Shown: positions 9,243 to 16,974 of the stretch, one piece after another
How positions within the stretch are numbered: position 1 is the first letter of the stretch
Layout of the letters: every line of letters starts with the position of its first letter
Assembly: GCF_001885735.1 (NCBI RefSeq)
Contig: NZ_JXKG01000005.1
Location: 77,743 to 141,742 of the forward strand
DNA: 64,000 nucleotides
Reading direction: 5' to 3'
Source of the DNA: Enterococcus canintestini
GTDB lineage: Bacteria > Bacillota > Bacilli > Lactobacillales > Enterococcaceae
Translations under genes and position numbers: made by a program
The notes under the pieces: model-generated
What the model was told of the DNA's origin: nothing
Databases searched by the model: none
The model's input: only the letters and a program-made list of their open reading frames with translations

Positions 9243-10100
9243 ATGGTACTTGCAGTTTTTGATATTGGCGGTTCAGCCGTAAAATATGGAACATGGAAGG
9301 ATAAAACGCTACACGATACGGGCAGTTTTACTACACCGGCGACTTTTGCAGAAATGGTAGCTGAAATGAAACAGGTGATTGCAACGATTGGTACAATTGA
9401 TGGTGTGGCGATCAGTTCCCCAGGGGCGGTAAATGTTAAAGAGCGCCGCATCGATGGGATTAGTGCGGTGGAATATTTACACAATCGGCCCATTTTTGAT
9501 CAATTAGAAGCTGAGTTTAATGTACCGGTCACGATTGAAAATGATGCCAACTGTGCGGGTATCAGTGAAATAGAATTAGGAGCAGGGACAAAAGCGCAAA
9601 ATGCAGTTTTTGTCGTGATTGGCACCGGTATTGGCGGTTCAATTTTTATTAACCGTAAAATTTATCAAGGCAGTCATCTATTTGGTGGCGAATTTGGTTT
9701 GATGAAGCCTTTTGGCAAAAGTATTTTAAGCCCGATTGGAACAGCGGTCAATACTGCCAGAAAATTTACCGCAGATACCGGCCGAAAAGTAGATGGTCGC
9801 ATGTTATTTGAATTGGCCGATCAAGGAGATGAATCTGCACAAAAATATTTGGCTGAAATGTACGATGCGCTAGCCCATTCGTTATATGATGTCCAAGTTT
9901 CCATTGATCCAGAAATGATGATTATCGGTGGTGGCATTTCGGTGCGGGTAGATGTGATTGAAAATATTAAAACCCGTCTGTATGACTTGTTAAAAGCAGA
10001 AGGCGTGGAAAGCATTATGCCAGAAGTTGTCGCTTGTAAATTTAAAAATGATGCCAATTTAATTGGTGCAGCGGCAAATTTTGAAGTTTTAAGAGGATAA
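9243..10100 (+). CDS. ROK-family sugar kinase
   Basis: The 285-aa protein has the N-terminal phosphate loop FDIGGSAVKYG and the catalytic region ENDANCAG, followed by GTGIGGS and GGGIS. These are hallmarks of ROK kinases that phosphorylate free hexoses in the cytosol. The usual zinc motif (CxCGxxGC after GGExG) is absent, and the equivalent region reads GGEFGLMKPFGKS. This is seen in beta-glucoside-kinase-like ROK proteins. No helix-turn-helix precedes the kinase, so it is an enzyme rather than a repressor. It follows the GH1 gene and would phosphorylate sugar released inside the cell. Substrate could be glucose, mannose or a beta-glucoside. AAGGAGG precedes the ATG. Confidence 0.85.
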   Translation: MVLAVFDIGGSAVKYGTWKDKTLHDTGSFTTPATFAEMVAEMKQVIATIGTIDGVAISSPGAVNVKERRIDGISAVEYLHNRPIFDQLEAEFNVPVTIENDANCAGISEIELGAGTKAQNAVFVVIGTGIGGSIFINRKIYQGSHLFGGEFGLMKPFGKSILSPIGTAVNTARKFTADTGRKVDGRMLFELADQGDESAQKYLAEMYDALAHSLYDVQVSIDPEMMIIGGGISVRVDVIENIKTRLYDLLKAEGVESIMPEVVACKFKNDANLIGAAANFEVLRG

Positions 10101-10103
10101 TAA

Positions 10104-10217
10104 AACAGCTCAGTTAGGACTATGATTCTCGTGATGCCCCCTAAAAAGTGAGATTAAAAATCTAACTTTTAAAAAGGTGATGACAAGAAGATAAGTACTA
10201 GCTGAGTTGTTTTTTTC
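10104..10217 (+). terminator. Long hairpin terminator after the ROK kinase
   Basis: AACAGCTCAGTTAG pairs with CTAGCTGAGTTGTT across about 80 bases, followed by a run of T. The interior has a second possible stem (AAAAAGTGAGATT with a later AATCT-AACTTTTAAAAA). The size is unusual for a simple terminator. Between 10218 and 10381 I see no further gene or clear signal. Confidence 0.7.
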
Positions 10218-10381
10218 ATAATAAAAGAATTATAGGAGTTTTACAAGAAGAGAGCTGACAGGCCAAAATTTTTGTAATCCAGCGTAATTTACTCTTTACG
10301 ACAATAAACGGACATGGAAAAAGCGATTATCAAGATTTCAGATTATTGTTTGAGAATGGCTAAGATTTTTCTGTTTTTTAG

Positions 10382-11236
10382 TTATTTCTCTATAATTTCA
10401 GTATAAAAATCTTGTAATTCTTTGATTTTGTCTGTCATATTAAAAAGCGCTAGTGCGTTATAAAATTCAGTAAAATCAACAGTGGTGGGGTCGGCTGCTG
10501 CTCTAGCTTGTAATAATTTGTCAAAATATAAAGCCATCATTTTGGCATACATGTATTTTGGTTTCTTTGCGACAGTGGTTAACCCGGTTAAAAATTGGTT
10601 TAAAATTTGATCATTACAGCGTTGGAATCCTAGAATAACGCCGTTTATAAAAAAGGTAGTTAGTAGCGAAGTGTAGTAAGGATTCGCGGCATTTTCAGCT
10701 AAGGTTTCTTTGGAACTTTCCAACAAAGCTAAAATCATCTCGTCTGAAAAAGCGAACATCAAATTCATAAAAGTGGTCATTTCAAAGTGCTGCCAGACTT
10801 CCACTTTAAAAAGATAGTCACAAATTTTATTAATTTCTTTGGTATATTTTTGCGCATCGAAGCGATCATTTTTATAGGCTAAAATCGTCTCTGTTTCAAA
10901 CCATAAAATATAATAGTAAAAATCGTGATGAGTTAAATAATTTTGCCAAATCTCGGCTTTTAGCTCTTTAGAAATATGGCCGGCATAATATTCTTTGACA
11001 AATTGGTCTGCAAGACGACGTTTAGGAGAAATCTCCTGATCTTCTAGAAGCAGTTGATATTCTTCGACTCGTAAGTTCATGCGGTCTAAGTATTGCAATA
11101 AAATGCCACTTGAAAGCTCAGTTCCACGATTTTCAAAAGAAGAAAGAGTGGTACGAGAGCTGATACCTTCACAAAGTTGTTTTTGCGTAAAGCCGCGTTC
11201 TAAGCGTAATTTTTTTATAAGTTGTGCCTGTTTCAT
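10382..11236 (-). CDS. Rgg/MutR-type transcriptional regulator
   Basis: The 284-aa protein has an N-terminal XRE-type helix-turn-helix (KLRLERGFTQKQLCEGISSRTTLSSFENRGTELSSGILLQYLDRM). A long all-helical region follows, like the peptide-binding C-terminal domain of Rgg regulators. Length and layout fit the Rgg family of about 280-300 aa. The ATG at 11236 is chosen because TAGGAG lies upstream on this strand; seven more in-frame codons have no better site. Rgg proteins often answer short secreted peptides. No convincing hydrophobic pheromone gene is seen beside it. A 16-bp motif in its upstream region recurs at 12296 (see repeats). Confidence 0.8.
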   Translation of the reverse strand: MKQAQLIKKLRLERGFTQKQLCEGISSRTTLSSFENRGTELSSGILLQYLDRMNLRVEEYQLLLEDQEISPKRRLADQFVKEYYAGHISKELKAEIWQNYLTHHDFYYYILWFETETILAYKNDRFDAQKYTKEINKICDYLFKVEVWQHFEMTTFMNLMFAFSDEMILALLESSKETLAENAANPYYTSLLTTFFINGVILGFQRCNDQILNQFLTGLTTVAKKPKYMYAKMMALYFDKLLQARAAADPTTVDFTEFYNALALFNMTDKIKELQDFYTEIIEK

Positions 11237-11249
11237 GGTTAATCTCCTA

Positions 11250-11265
11250 TGACGCATTTTTGTAC
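11250..11265. repeat. 16-bp motif upstream of the Rgg gene, copy 1
   Basis: TGACGCATTTTTGTAC lies 14 bases upstream of the regulator start codon and is repeated exactly at 12296-12311. A regulator-binding site in its own promoter and in a target promoter is the inferred role. Confidence 0.5.
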
Positions 11266-11443
11266 GGAGTTAGTATATCTTTAAAAAAATGTTTAGGCTA
11301 TAAGTATTAACAAAAATTAAATAGTCTACAAAATTTAGTCTGGGTATTTGTGAACAACAAAAATTTTATTTGTTCGAGGAGTAAAAAGATAATAAATGTG
11401 CAGAGGTAAAGAAAATAGTTTTTGTAAAGTGGAGGAATCTTGA

Positions 11444-11608
11444 ATGAAAAAAGCAATTGCAATTGTGGTAGGTATCACGATTGGCTGGGGCCTGAGTAGT
11501 TTTTTTATGACTGAAAAAATATCTCTTTCTTCATTATTTATCATGATTATATCTGCATTGGCAGTTTATGCAGTAGCGTTTTATTTAGACAAACGCAAAG
11601 GAAAATAA
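11444..11608 (+). CDS. Small membrane protein, 54 aa
   Basis: ATG with GGAGG about 9 bases upstream opens a 54-aa frame. It has two hydrophobic segments (about residues 4-21 and 27-48) and a basic tail, DKRKGK. Codon use looks coding and a strong terminator follows at 11659. I do not recognise the family. It lies divergent from the Rgg gene, an arrangement common for regulator-target pairs. Function unknown. Confidence 0.65.
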   Translation: MKKAIAIVVGITIGWGLSSFFMTEKISLSSLFIMIISALAVYAVAFYLDKRKGK

Positions 11609-11658
11609 TTTTTTGTAAGCAGTAAAATCAAGGCAAACATTTTTGATTTGGAGTAGTT

Positions 11659-11690
11659 GGCTATGGCAATTTTTTGTCATAGCCTTTTTT
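11659..11690 (+). terminator. Intrinsic terminator after the 54-aa gene
   Basis: GGCTATGGCAA pairs with TTGTCATAGCC (one G-U) around a short T loop, followed by six T. Confidence 0.85.
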
Positions 11691-11707
11691 CGTGAAATTT
11701 AAAATAG

Positions 11708-11754
11708 ATTATACCAAGGGAATTACTTAAATTTTTACGTGGTATAATTTTTTT
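11708..11754 (+). promoter_or_regulatory. Perfect 9-bp stem-loop with T-run ahead of the GNAT gene
   Basis: ATTATACCA at 11708 pairs exactly with TGGTATAAT at 11740, followed by seven T. It looks like a terminator or attenuator 70 bp before the acetyltransferase start. The right arm also contains a TATAAT hexamer, so it may overlap a promoter. Confidence 0.45.
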
Positions 11755-11824
11755 GAAGATATAAAATGAATAATCAGTTTTAGAATACACTTTTAGTTAT
11801 AAAAATAAGTAGGAGGTTAAGCAT

Positions 11825-12232
11825 ATGATCCAATACAAAGAAAATGACCGAGTAGAAAAAGAGGATTTGAAACAATTATATTCGAGTGTGGGCTGGATTG
11901 CATATACTAATAATTTAGAGGTGTTAGATCAAGCTGTCAACAATTCATTAGCAGTTATTACGGCATGGGACAATGAAAAGCTAGTCGGTTTAATTCGCGT
12001 TGTAGGTGATAATTATACGATTATCTATATTCAAGATATTTTAGTACATCCTGATTATCAAAATAAGCAAATAGGTACGCAATTAATGAACCAAATGTTA
12101 CAAAAATATAAAACAGTGAGACAGAAAACTTTGCTAACAGAAGATGCCCCAGATGTTAGACATTTTTATGAAAAATTTGGATTTTCTTCTTGTGACAAAG
12201 GCAGTGCAGTCGCATTTTATAAAGAATTTTAG
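11825..12232 (+). CDS. GNAT-family N-acetyltransferase
   Basis: The 135-aa protein has the acetyl-CoA-binding GNAT core ILVHPDYQNKQIGTQLMNQML (about residues 77-97) and ends with VRHFYEKFGFSSCDKG, the usual beta-alpha-beta close. It would transfer an acetyl group to an unknown amine. AGGAGG is about 8 bases before the ATG. It stands alone between hairpins, with no operon partner. Confidence 0.85.
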   Translation: MIQYKENDRVEKEDLKQLYSSVGWIAYTNNLEVLDQAVNNSLAVITAWDNEKLVGLIRVVGDNYTIIYIQDILVHPDYQNKQIGTQLMNQMLQKYKTVRQKTLLTEDAPDVRHFYEKFGFSSCDKGSAVAFYKEF

Positions 12233-12295
12233 TTGTTTACCAGCGCAGTTAACCTAAGGTAAGGTTATCGGATGTAATCGTGATAAAATAATCTG

Positions 12296-12311
12296 TGACG
12301 CATTTTTGTAC
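12296..12311. repeat. 16-bp motif, copy 2, before a broken small gene
   Basis: This is an exact copy of TGACGCATTTTTGTAC at 11250-11265. It lies about 90 bp upstream of the small broken gene at 12401. An A/T-rich stretch with ACTATATAA follows, so it could overlap a promoter. Confidence 0.5.
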
Positions 12312-12400
12312 AAAATTAAGACTATATAAAAAAAGTGATTATACTAAAGCAGTAAGAAAAAGTTGTAATATTTTGGTTTGAACAAAGAGGAGGAAATGTG

Positions 12401-12610
12401 ATGTATCCTGATTCGCCTTGGGAAGTCGAAGTATTTTAATTGAAAATGAAAAAGTAGGGTTTGGTAAAATCAGTCATGCATTTGGGGAAATGCACAGAAA
12501 AGCTGATTCATTTTTTTACTGAAAATAAAAATAAACGGACTTTTATTTTAGAGTCTCCTTTAAGCTGGCAGATTAAAGTAAAAGTCAAAATTTACAGATT
12601 TTATACATAA
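12401..12610 (+). pseudogene. Small broken gene, about 69 codons, two frameshifts
   Basis: ATG at 12401 has GAGGAGG about 8 bases upstream and reads MYPDSPWEVEVF before a TAA at 12437. In the next frame, reading continues IENEKVGFGKISHAFGEMHRK and ADSFF. After a T7 run near 12511 the original frame resumes as TENKNKRTFILESPLSWQIK and on to a stop at 12608. One missing T near 12433-12436 and one extra T at 12511-12517 would restore a single 69-residue frame, since the total span is divisible by three. It is either a real pseudogene or carries two homopolymer sequencing errors. I do not recognise the product. If the first stop is real, a 12-aa peptide would be made. Confidence 0.55.
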
Positions 12611-12760
12611 GGTTAGAAAGCAGTTCACTGTTTTGTCCATAGCGTTTTACGCATTGTCTTTTTCTTTTAGAAAAAGAGTTCGCAACATCTACTAATTGCA
12701 GATGTTCATATTAAAAAAAACAGGCAACTTTAATCTTATGTCAGCTACTGCTGTTACAGG

Positions 12761-12838
12761 TCGCAAATAGCCGTCAATTTTGAAAGAACTTAGTTACTAA
12801 GACATCTTTTAAAAACGGCTTTTTGCGATTTTTTTGTT
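12761..12838 (+). terminator. Long-loop intrinsic terminator
   Basis: TCGCAAATAGCCGTCAATTTT at 12761 pairs with AAAACGGCTTTTTGCGA near 12812-12830, with few mismatches, across a loop of about 35 bases. Seven T follow. The right arm is part of a 34-bp direct repeat (12811-12844 and 13291-13324). Confidence 0.7.
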
Positions 12839-12844
12839 GGTAAA
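12811..12844 (+). repeat. 34-bp direct repeat, copy 1 (terminator right arm)
   Basis: The 34 bases starting AAAAACGGCTTTTTGCGA are identical to 13291-13324. Here the sequence is the right arm and T-tract of a terminator. Confidence 0.85.
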
Positions 12845-12873
12845 GTTGTACCTGAGAAAGGTGGATGTAAGCT

Positions 12874-13041
12874 ATTAAAAAGAAACAGATTTTTAGGAAG
12901 TGGTGGCTATTTCTTGTCATGGGGATTGTTGCTTACAGAATTTTAGATCGTGTCTTCTCATCTGTCTACTTGATACTAATCTTCCTAATTTATTTTATCG
13001 GTGTATTCATATATACTTTCTGGAATTATGATCACTTATGA
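12874..13041 (+). pseudogene. Small membrane protein frame lacking a normal start codon
   Basis: A 55-codon open frame reads KKKQIFRKWWLFLVMG then IVAYRILDRVF and two further hydrophobic stretches to WNYDHL and a stop. It looks like a basic N-terminus with two membrane spans. There is no ATG, GTG or TTG at the expected point. The codon nine bases after AAAGGTGG is ATT, directly before AAA AAG AAA, and an upstream ATG is followed at once by TAA. A one-base ATG-to-ATT change would explain it. It could be a pseudogene or a rare ATT start. The later in-frame ATG (residue 15) has no ribosome site. No family recognised. Confidence 0.45.
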
Positions 13042-13234
13042 GTGACATCGATAGTGATAGAAGTATGTGTAAATTATTATTGTAGGAATTTTTATCTTCA
13101 AGTCTAATTTATGAAAAATACTGGTAATAAGACATTTTGACTCTAAGATAAATTGAAGAAATAACCTTTCGGCAGTGTCAATAATTGTATAGTGTCATAT
13201 TATGAATTAATTATTCAGATTAATTAGTTCGTGA

Positions 13235-13267
13235 AGCACATGGGCAATCTTGTCTATGTGCTTTTTT
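13235..13267 (+). terminator. Intrinsic terminator after the startless frame
   Basis: AAGCACAT pairs with ATGTGCTT around a 15-base loop, followed by a T-run. It closes the small membrane frame at 12874-13041. Confidence 0.8.
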
Positions 13268-13290
13268 ATTGAAATTTTGATAATTTTCGA

Positions 13291-13324
13291 AAAAACGGCT
13301 TTTTGCGATTTTTTTGTTGGTAAA
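13291..13324 (+). repeat. 34-bp direct repeat, copy 2 (orphan terminator arm)
   Basis: It is identical to 12811-12844, but no complementary left arm is seen in the 200 bases before it. A duplication or recombination that copied half a terminator on both sides of the small membrane frame is the likely explanation. Confidence 0.85.
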
Positions 13325-13447
13325 AAATTAGTTGCTTTTCAGCTGAAATAAAGTCAATTTGCTAAAATCATTGTTTAGCGTTAAAGAGTTAAAGGCAGTT
13401 GTTTAGCTTTTCGGATAACGAAAAAGCAAAGGGCGCTAATAATTTGA

Positions 13448-13520
13448 AGAGGTTGTGACAAAAGTCTTGTCACAACCTCTATTTCTGAATAAACGGTATG
13501 ACAGAAGCAGCTTCTTCGGA
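13448..13520. repeat. Palindromic intergenic repeat (GTGACAAAAG family), copy 1
   Basis: AGAGGTTGTGACA and TGTCACAACCTCT form a 13-bp perfect stem at 13448-13480. ATTTCTGAATAAACGGTATGACAGAAGCAGCTTCT follows in the same order as in the reverse complement of 26174-26250. A further CTTTTGTCACAACCTCTTC at 13590-13608 repeats the right arm near the end of the GH92 gene. The stem could stop transcription of GH92 (minus strand). Between 13325 and 13447 I see nothing definable. Confidence 0.7.
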
Positions 13521-13636
13521 AATAAGACGAAATTCTCCCAAATTTGAAAAACAATTTTCGGAAATTCCGCCTTATTTCTTGAAACTGGTCGCTTTTGTCA
13601 CAACCTCTTCATTTAACCTGCTTTGCTTTTTTGATA

Positions 13637-15781
13637 CTATTTTTTGGTGCTTAATGAAAATGGTAAATCTGCGGCAGTATGTTCTTTTGGATTTGGCACG
13701 ATTCCTAAGGTAAAGTCAATGGTGCCTCCGTTGATTAATTCTTCATGGGTGAAGAAAAGTTTTTCTGCTACATCCCCATTGAATTTTGTTGCTTGTAAAA
13801 ATAGTTGTTGGGGGTGATTTGGTGTGGCGTTAATCGTTAATGTTTTGCCACTTGATAATTTTAGCGTGGCTTTTTTGACTAAAGGCATACCAATCACATA
13901 TTCGCCAGTACCAGGACTGACAGGATAAAAACCAAGTGAGTTAAAGATATACCAACCGGCCATGCTGCCGTTGTCTTCGTCGCCGGGATAACCGTCAGTA
14001 GCAGCGCTAAAACATTCTGTCAGTAAACTTTTAATTAATGGTTGGGCCATTTCGGGTTTGCCAACGTAACTAAAAAGATATGGGTAGTGAAAACTTGGCT
14101 GGTTGGAAATTGCTAACTGGCCAAACTCAATAGCGGCCATTTCGCTCATCTCATGAATTTCAAAGCCATAACCAGTCACTTCAAAATCAGGAGATTGATT
14201 ACATAATTCAATCAATTTTTCAGTGAAGGCTCTATTTCCACCCATTTGATTGATTAGACCTTGGAAATCTTGATAGACCGCAAAACTACTTTGCCAAGTA
14301 CTGCCTTCTGCGTAATCCTTACCCCAAGAAATCGGTGAAAATTCTTCACGGAAATTCCCTTCTTTGTCTTTTGCCCGCATAAAGCCTGTTTGGGTATCAA
14401 AAATATTTTGATAGTTCAGCGCTTGTTTGGCATAATGTTTTGCCGTTTCTTCGTCGGCTAGTGTTTGTGCTACTTGACTGATACAAAAATCACTGTAGGC
14501 ATAATCTAGTGTGTGGTTAACTGATTCGTGATAATCACTTGGCACATAACCATATTTTAAATAATCCAATGTTCCTTGTCGTCCATAGTTTTGTTTGTCG
14601 CTTTGGATTGTCGCGCCTTTTTTCATCGCTTCTAAGAGGCGGGGCATCAAATCAGGACGAATGTCTTTAACCGCTGCATCGGCAATTACAGCATCAATTA
14701 AAGTACCAGGCATAAGCCCCCGTTCATCTGGTGATAACCATTTTGGTAAAAAGCCGGTTTCTTCATAGCTGGTTAAAAATCCTTCCAGCATTTCTTCGTA
14801 TTTTTCTTTGGCCACAAGAGAATAAAACGGATAGACGGTTTTATACGTATCCCAAAAACCGTTATTGGTGTATAAAACGCCCGGTTTGATAGCCTTATTA
14901 AAAGTATCGTAATGAATTTTTTCCTCGTTTTCGTCTAACTCATAAAAGGTTTGCGGAAATAAGAAAATTCGATACAGATTATGGTAAAACGTTTTGGTAT
15001 GAGCAGGATTTGTATGTTCAACTTGCACCCGCTCAAAGTAATTTTCCCATTCAGACTGACTAGCCGTGCGAAAATCTGCTAAGGAAAGTTCTTGTTCTCG
15101 CAGACGATTGCGTGTTGCTTGTTCAAAACTGATAAATGAAGTCCCTAAATGAAGCGTTTGCGTTTTTTCGTTGCCAAAATCAAGGACAACAAAGGTATTT
15201 TCACCAGCGACTTTTTTTAGACTTTGAATGGATTTTTCAAAGTGGATAGAGAGATAAAAAGTGAAATCATCATCTTCAGCACCGGAGAAATTGACCACAC
15301 TAACTTGCAATTCATGGTCATTTAGTTGTGTAATTTCTTTTGCGCCCGGTAAAGTAAGCATTAGCCCATTTTGCGTTTTTTCATAATTAATAGCTAAAAT
15401 GCCACCATACATACTAGGAACAACAGTCGAAGTAATGTTATAGCGTAATTGGCGAATAGAAAGTTCAAAAGGCCGAAAAAGCGCTTCTTCTGGTCGATAA
15501 GAACTTTGGGCGTGAAATAAAGAAACATCTGCTAGTTCGCCACTGATAGGGGTGAAAAGAACATGGGAAAAATCCCCCATCCACGGACTTGGCTGATGGG
15601 TAATGCGGTAACCTTGGAAAGTGCGGTCTTCAGGGTGAAACCACCAACTACCTTTGGCATCTGTCGTCTGGGGTGCAAAATAATTCATGCCAAAAGGAAC
15701 GCCAGTATAAGGCAGGCAGTTCCCGTTTGAAAAGCTGTGTTGATTTGCAGTACCGTGACGTGTATCAATTGTTTCAATCAT
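13637..15781 (-). CDS. GH92 alpha-mannosidase
   Basis: The 714-aa protein is a GH92 exo-alpha-mannosidase (calcium-dependent, typically alpha-1,2). It starts IDTRHGTANQHSFSNGNCLPYTGVPFGMNYFAPQT. Further family stretches are NGFWDTYKTVYPFYSLV (about 309-325), YVPSDYHESVNHTLDYAYSDF, and the C-terminal GYPGDEDNGSMAGWYIFNSLGFYPVSPG. No signal peptide or membrane anchor is visible, so it acts in the cytosol on imported oligosaccharide. Its ATG overlaps the stop of the regulator gene (4 bp), and AAAGGAG is well placed. Neighbouring GH125 and GH38 genes complete a mannose-trimming set. Confidence 0.93.
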   Translation of the reverse strand: MIETIDTRHGTANQHSFSNGNCLPYTGVPFGMNYFAPQTTDAKGSWWFHPEDRTFQGYRITHQPSPWMGDFSHVLFTPISGELADVSLFHAQSSYRPEEALFRPFELSIRQLRYNITSTVVPSMYGGILAINYEKTQNGLMLTLPGAKEITQLNDHELQVSVVNFSGAEDDDFTFYLSIHFEKSIQSLKKVAGENTFVVLDFGNEKTQTLHLGTSFISFEQATRNRLREQELSLADFRTASQSEWENYFERVQVEHTNPAHTKTFYHNLYRIFLFPQTFYELDENEEKIHYDTFNKAIKPGVLYTNNGFWDTYKTVYPFYSLVAKEKYEEMLEGFLTSYEETGFLPKWLSPDERGLMPGTLIDAVIADAAVKDIRPDLMPRLLEAMKKGATIQSDKQNYGRQGTLDYLKYGYVPSDYHESVNHTLDYAYSDFCISQVAQTLADEETAKHYAKQALNYQNIFDTQTGFMRAKDKEGNFREEFSPISWGKDYAEGSTWQSSFAVYQDFQGLINQMGGNRAFTEKLIELCNQSPDFEVTGYGFEIHEMSEMAAIEFGQLAISNQPSFHYPYLFSYVGKPEMAQPLIKSLLTECFSAATDGYPGDEDNGSMAGWYIFNSLGFYPVSPGTGEYVIGMPLVKKATLKLSSGKTLTINATPNHPQQLFLQATKFNGDVAEKLFFTHEELINGGTIDFTLGIVPNPKEHTAADLPFSLSTKK

Positions 15782-16812
15782 GCTGTAATCTCCTTTGTTG
15801 ATTCCCGGACAAAAAGTGTAACCGGAATTTTTTGGCTATTTGGTTTTTGTTTGGTTTTGATCCAATTTAATAAAGCTTTACCGGCGCTCTCACCGATGGC
15901 TTTAAAGTCTTGTGAAATTGTCGTTAATGGAGGATCGACGAAAGCTGCCGCTTGGATATTATCAAATCCCACTAACGAAATATCTGCCGGAATCAAAAAG
16001 CCTGCTTGTCGTAATGTTCGCATTGCTTCAATGGCAGTAATATCATTTTCACAAACAAAAGCAGTAATTTGATTGTGTTTCACATAATCTACTAGACGTT
16101 CTTTTTCAGTAGTATCTTCTTCAAACGACGTGTGAAAAGTAATGTCATTTTCCATTAAACTTTGGATATAACCTAAGTAACGTTGCCGTGTTGATTGGGG
16201 ATGGTGATGATTGCCAAATAGATAAGCGATTTTTTTGTGTCCGGCTTTCACAAGGTAATCACAGGCTTCTTTTCCACCGGCTAAGTTATCGGCTAAAAAT
16301 GACGGTAACTTTAAATCGGTGACTTCTTTATCCAAAAGGACGATCGGAAAATCAGCAAAAGATAATTCAAATAGCACATCCAAATGTTGATTTTCGTCTT
16401 CGGTATAATAAATCAAGCCATCAAATTCATTTTTGATATCTTGGGTGGTGTGGGTATTTAAGAAATCATAAGTTGCAATCATCAATTCGTAGTGGGCGTC
16501 TTGCATAACGGGCAAAATACTGCCGGATAAATTGCCAATTGCAACGTCATCTGTAAAAGGGAGCAAAAGTAAAACGCGATTGGTGTTTGTGTTTTCTGTG
16601 TTTGTATTGGTGACAAAACTTCCTTTTCCTCTAGTGCGCTTAATGAGCCCTTGTTGTTCAAGTTCATTTAACGCGCGCTTTGAAGTAATCCGACTAACAT
16701 GATATTGTTCTGCGAGTTCTTTTTCTGTCGGTAATTGGTCCCCTGCGGCAAGCTGTCCGCTAGCAATTTTATCTTCTAAGTCCCGTAAAATTTTTAAATA
16801 TAAAGGTTCCAT
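15778..16812 (-). CDS. GntR/LacI-type hybrid transcriptional regulator
   Basis: The 344-aa protein has an N-terminal GntR winged helix (ILRDLEDKIASGQLAAGDQLPTEKELAEQYHVSRITSKRALNELEQQGLIKRTRGKGSFV, residues 9-67). It is fused to a LacI/periplasmic-binding-like effector domain ending GFDNIQAAAFVDPPLTTISQDFKAIGESAGKAL. This is the AraR layout: sugar binding releases the operator. It is co-transcribed with GH92 and divergent from GH125-GH38. Two similar operator candidates (16829-16844 and 16944-16958) lie between them. It probably represses all three mannosidases, with a mannose-containing inducer inferred. Confidence 0.9.
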   Translation of the reverse strand: MEPLYLKILRDLEDKIASGQLAAGDQLPTEKELAEQYHVSRITSKRALNELEQQGLIKRTRGKGSFVTNTNTENTNTNRVLLLLPFTDDVAIGNLSGSILPVMQDAHYELMIATYDFLNTHTTQDIKNEFDGLIYYTEDENQHLDVLFELSFADFPIVLLDKEVTDLKLPSFLADNLAGGKEACDYLVKAGHKKIAYLFGNHHHPQSTRQRYLGYIQSLMENDITFHTSFEEDTTEKERLVDYVKHNQITAFVCENDITAIEAMRTLRQAGFLIPADISLVGFDNIQAAAFVDPPLTTISQDFKAIGESAGKALLNWIKTKQKPNSQKIPVTLFVRESTKEITA

Positions 16813-16828
16813 CTTTTTCTCCTTAATT

Positions 16829-16844
16829 GGTATATCATATATAG
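16829..16844. promoter_or_regulatory. Candidate operator 1 of the mannosidase regulator
   Basis: GGTATATCATATATAG lies 16 bp upstream of the regulator start, overlapping its likely transcription start. It shares the TATATCAT core with 16944-16958. On the minus strand a TTTACA/TAAACT promoter with 16-bp spacing lies just beyond it. Confidence 0.5.
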
Positions 16845-16890
16845 TAGTTTAGCACATATTTTTCTGCTGTAAATAAATAAAAAAACTTTT

Positions 16891-16928
16891 TTGAAAGCGT
16901 AGACATATTGCGGTAAGTGCTATATAAT
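16891..16928 (+). promoter_or_regulatory. Promoter of the GH125-GH38 operon with overlapping cre site
   Basis: TTGAAAGCGTAGACA (16891-16905) matches the CcpA consensus WTGNAANCGNWNNCW at every fixed position. It covers the -35 box TAGACA (16900-16905). The -10 box TATAAT is at 16923-16928 with 17-bp spacing. CcpA bound here would block RNA polymerase when a preferred sugar is present. Confidence 0.8.
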
Positions 16929-16943
16929 CGGTTCATCAATAAA

Positions 16944-16958
16944 GATATATCATTTATC
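16944..16958. promoter_or_regulatory. Candidate operator 2 of the mannosidase regulator
   Basis: GATATATCATTTATC lies just downstream of the -10 box of the GH125 promoter and shares TATATCAT with operator 1 and GATATATC with the palindrome at 182-197. This is a normal place for a repressor to act. Confidence 0.5.
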
Positions 16959-16974
16959 AAAGGAGCAAGCAAGT

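Noticed and set aside
10230-10370. Possible third copy of the ~165-bp repeat (CTCTTTACGACAATAA)
   Set aside because: Only one block of about 16 bases resembles copies A and B; the rest does not align by eye.
12250-12268. Palindrome TAACCTAAGGTAAGGTTA
   Set aside because: Short, without a T-run or link to a gene; it could be chance.
15737-16072. 111-codon plus-strand open frame across the regulator/GH92 overlap
   Set aside because: Antisense to two overlapping real genes, without a start signal.
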